From Distichodus sexfasciatus (taxonomy: Eukaryota; Chordata; Actinopteri; Characiformes; Distichodontidae), in the NCBI GenBank assembly GCA_032718565.1, contig JAVGVS010000807.1:30911-94910 (forward strand): 64,000 nt of DNA, written 5' to 3'. The position numbers were made by a program, and so were the translations under genes. Numbering within the stretch: position 1 is the first letter of the stretch; the number at the start of each line of letters is the position of its first letter. Below, one piece after another: positions 62,030 through 64,000 of this stretch. The notes under the pieces are model-generated. The model was given only the letters and a program-made list of their open reading frames with translations. It did no database searches and was not told the DNA's origin.

Positions 62030-64000
62030 ATGGAGCCCATTTTCGCTCTTATGAATGTGCTAATGGCCTTCGTCAATTTCCACGGTGCTAACGGGACCAA
62101 CTGCAGCCTGTACGGAGAGCCGGCACTGCCGCAACTATCAAAAGACGGTGAAGTTTTAATCGGGGGACTTTTTCCCTTCCACACCAAATGGGAAATGACA
62201 GATATGTCCTATTCGGTTAAACCGCCCCCGGCCAAATGCAAGACGTAAGTAAAATAAGGAAATATTCCAAAATACCTGCATTGCACCATTGCAACCAAAA
62301 TAATGCTGTTGCAATTTTCTTTTATGTTTTTACAAGTATTAATTACAGAGCCTTCCAGTATTCCCAAACAATCATTTATGCATTAGAGGAGATCAACAAT
62401 AGTTCATTGTTACTACCCGGCGTCTCATTAGGCTTCAAGATCTACGACTCCTGCAGTTCCCCAGCAATCGGGGTGGGTACGGCTATGGCTCTCGTTAACG
62501 GAATTGAGAAGAAAGTCTCAGACGAGACATGCACAAAGCCGGCCCACGTGCAGGCCATTATAGGGGATACATACTCATCAGTGTGCATGGCTGTTGCAAA
62601 AAGTATCGGACCTTTCAGCGTCCCTCTAGTAAGAAGTTATCCATCACTTATGAACATAAGTATTTTAATTACCCCATAATCTATGCCAAAAGTAACGAGG
62701 GAGATGTTTGTGTAATTCTCTTTTCCAGATCAGCCACTATGCCACCTGCGAATGTCTCAGCGACAAACGTAACTATCCCTCCTTCCTCCGCACCATTCCC
62801 AGCGATTACTTCCAGAGCAGAGCGCTGGCGATACTGGTCAAACATTTCGGCTGGACCTGGGTCGGGTCGATAAGAACCGACAGCGACTACGGCAACAATG
62901 GCATGGCGGCTTTTACTCAAGTTGCTGAACAGTTGGGGATCTGCTTGGAGTATTCCCTTCCATTTTCTGGAACGTTTTCCCAGGAAAAACTGTTGAGAAT
63001 CATCGAACAAATAAAAATGTCCACGTCTAGGGTGATTGTGGGATTTCTCACTCCCTTTGACATGCAGATTTTGGTGCAGCTGTTTCTCGAGCACAACATC
63101 ACCGGATACCAGTGGGTGGGAAGCGAAGGATGGATCTCGGATTCGGCTGTGGCCTTAACGGACAAAAATAACACACTACAAGGAGCTATAGGGTTCTCTA
63201 TTCCCAAATCAAAAGTGACGGGTCTTGAGGATTTTATCCTCAATGTAAAACCGTTAAAATCTCTCGGACATGTTATTTTTACCGAATTCTGGGAGACCCT
63301 CTTTCAGTGTAAATACACAAATTCCAGTGGTAGTAATTCCCCACTGTGCACAGGGGAAGAAAAAGTTTCTGACACGAAAACGTCCTTTACTGACATGTCT
63401 CTGATGACCATTTTTAATAACGTGTATAAAGGAGTGTATGCCATTGCCCACACTCTGCATAAGCTTTTAGGCTGCAATCAAACATGTACAACAAAGAAGC
63501 AACCCGACCACCTTACAGTAAGTGTAATATCTTCTAAAACACATAGCTTTTTAAAACCCATTTTATATTTATCTTATCCATGTTGCATTGCTTTCCAGTT
63601 TCTGGAACATCTCAAACAAGTACGTTTCCGAACCAAAGAGGGTGAAGAGGTGTTCTTTGATAAAAATGGAGACCCTCCTGCCAAATATGAGATCATAAAC
63701 TGGCAAACGAATAAAGACAACCAGAACGTATATGTGAAGGTCGGACTTTATGACTCGTCTTTATCTGCTAATAACAGATTAACGGTGAATATGGAATCTG
63801 TTTTGTGGCCGCAAAATAGCAAAAAGGTTTGTATAAGAGAGAAGGAGAAATGGGAGTTAAAATCAAAATATCCTCCTAAATATGTTCTTTGGTGTTAGGT
63901 GCCAGTGTCTGTGTGCAGTCAGAGCTGTGAGCCGGGTACCAGGAAGGCCGTCCAAAAAGGAAAACCCGTCTGCTGCTTCGACTGTATACCATGTGCTGAA
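62030..64000 (+). CDS. OlfC/V2R-type olfactory receptor I (partial)
   Basis: Exons 62030-62244, 62349-62628, 62729-63517, 63599-63826 and 63899-64000, the last cut by the window edge 102 nt into the 124-nt cysteine-rich exon. 538 codons are visible without a break. Signal peptide MEPIFALMNVLMAFVNF; Venus-flytrap through about residue 504; CSQSCEPGTRKAVQKGK begins the linker. Pocket residues are kept (Ser in GDTYS, Thr in ATCECLS, Asp in FLRTIPSD, Tyr in TDSDYG, Glu in SEGW). Introns are very short (104, 100, 81 and 72 bp), the most compact gene of the array. The exon 4 donor is a weak GTTTGT. Exon 6 should lie beyond the window, so whether the gene is complete cannot be judged. Confidence 0.92.

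Overview
The window looks like teleost fish genomic DNA. Evidence: spliced genes with GT-AG introns, AT-rich gene-poor stretches, (CA)n/(ATT)n microsatellites, tRNA-derived SINEs, a Tc1/mariner-type inverted-repeat element and several fish-type palindromic MITEs. I cannot name the species. All recognisable protein-coding content belongs to one family: class C chemosensory GPCRs of the fish OlfC (vomeronasal type 2 receptor-like, V2R) group. These are olfactory receptors of microvillous sensory neurons, generally tuned to amino acids.

Layout. 1-3178: no recognisable gene. 3179-6655 (minus): a broken OlfC gene of a divergent subgroup (A). 6660-16240: a gene-poor interval with SINEs, MITEs, microsatellites and a possible regulatory motif pair. 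From 16298 to the right edge lies a head-to-tail plus-strand array of eight genes: B (pseudogene, 16298-20935), C (intact, 22847-27214), D (intact, 27886-33414), E (intact, 34475-40017), F (pseudogene, 40673-46595), G (broken or badly assembled, 47612-52644), H (intact, 55056-61056) and I (62030-64000, intact as far as seen, cut by the window edge inside exon 5).

Every gene has the same six-exon plan. Exon 1 carries the signal peptide and a GD-x-IIGG motif. Exons 2-4 encode the Venus-flytrap ligand-binding domain. Exon 5 is the 124-nt cysteine-rich linker. Exon 6 (about 0.9 kb) encodes the whole seven-helix bundle. Exon lengths and phases agree exactly between genes, so complete CDS coordinates are given: C 835 aa, D 847 aa, E 852 aa, H 846 aa. 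B-E (exon 1 = 203 nt) and F-I (exon 1 about 212-215 nt) form two subfamilies. Each gene has a TATA-like box about 50-110 bp before its ATG and intergenic spacers are often under 1.1 kb.

Main points for a second look: exon 6 is nearly identical in nucleotide sequence across genes with divergent ligand-binding exons (gene-conversion-like, with a sharp edge inside gene D); a second copy of the 3' end of gene E lies inside intron 1 of gene F; gene F carries an 8-bp deletion between CT repeats; genes F and G contain many indels but few substitutions, ending abruptly near 52312, which suggests assembly error as much as true decay; and intron 4 of gene G appears to be missing.
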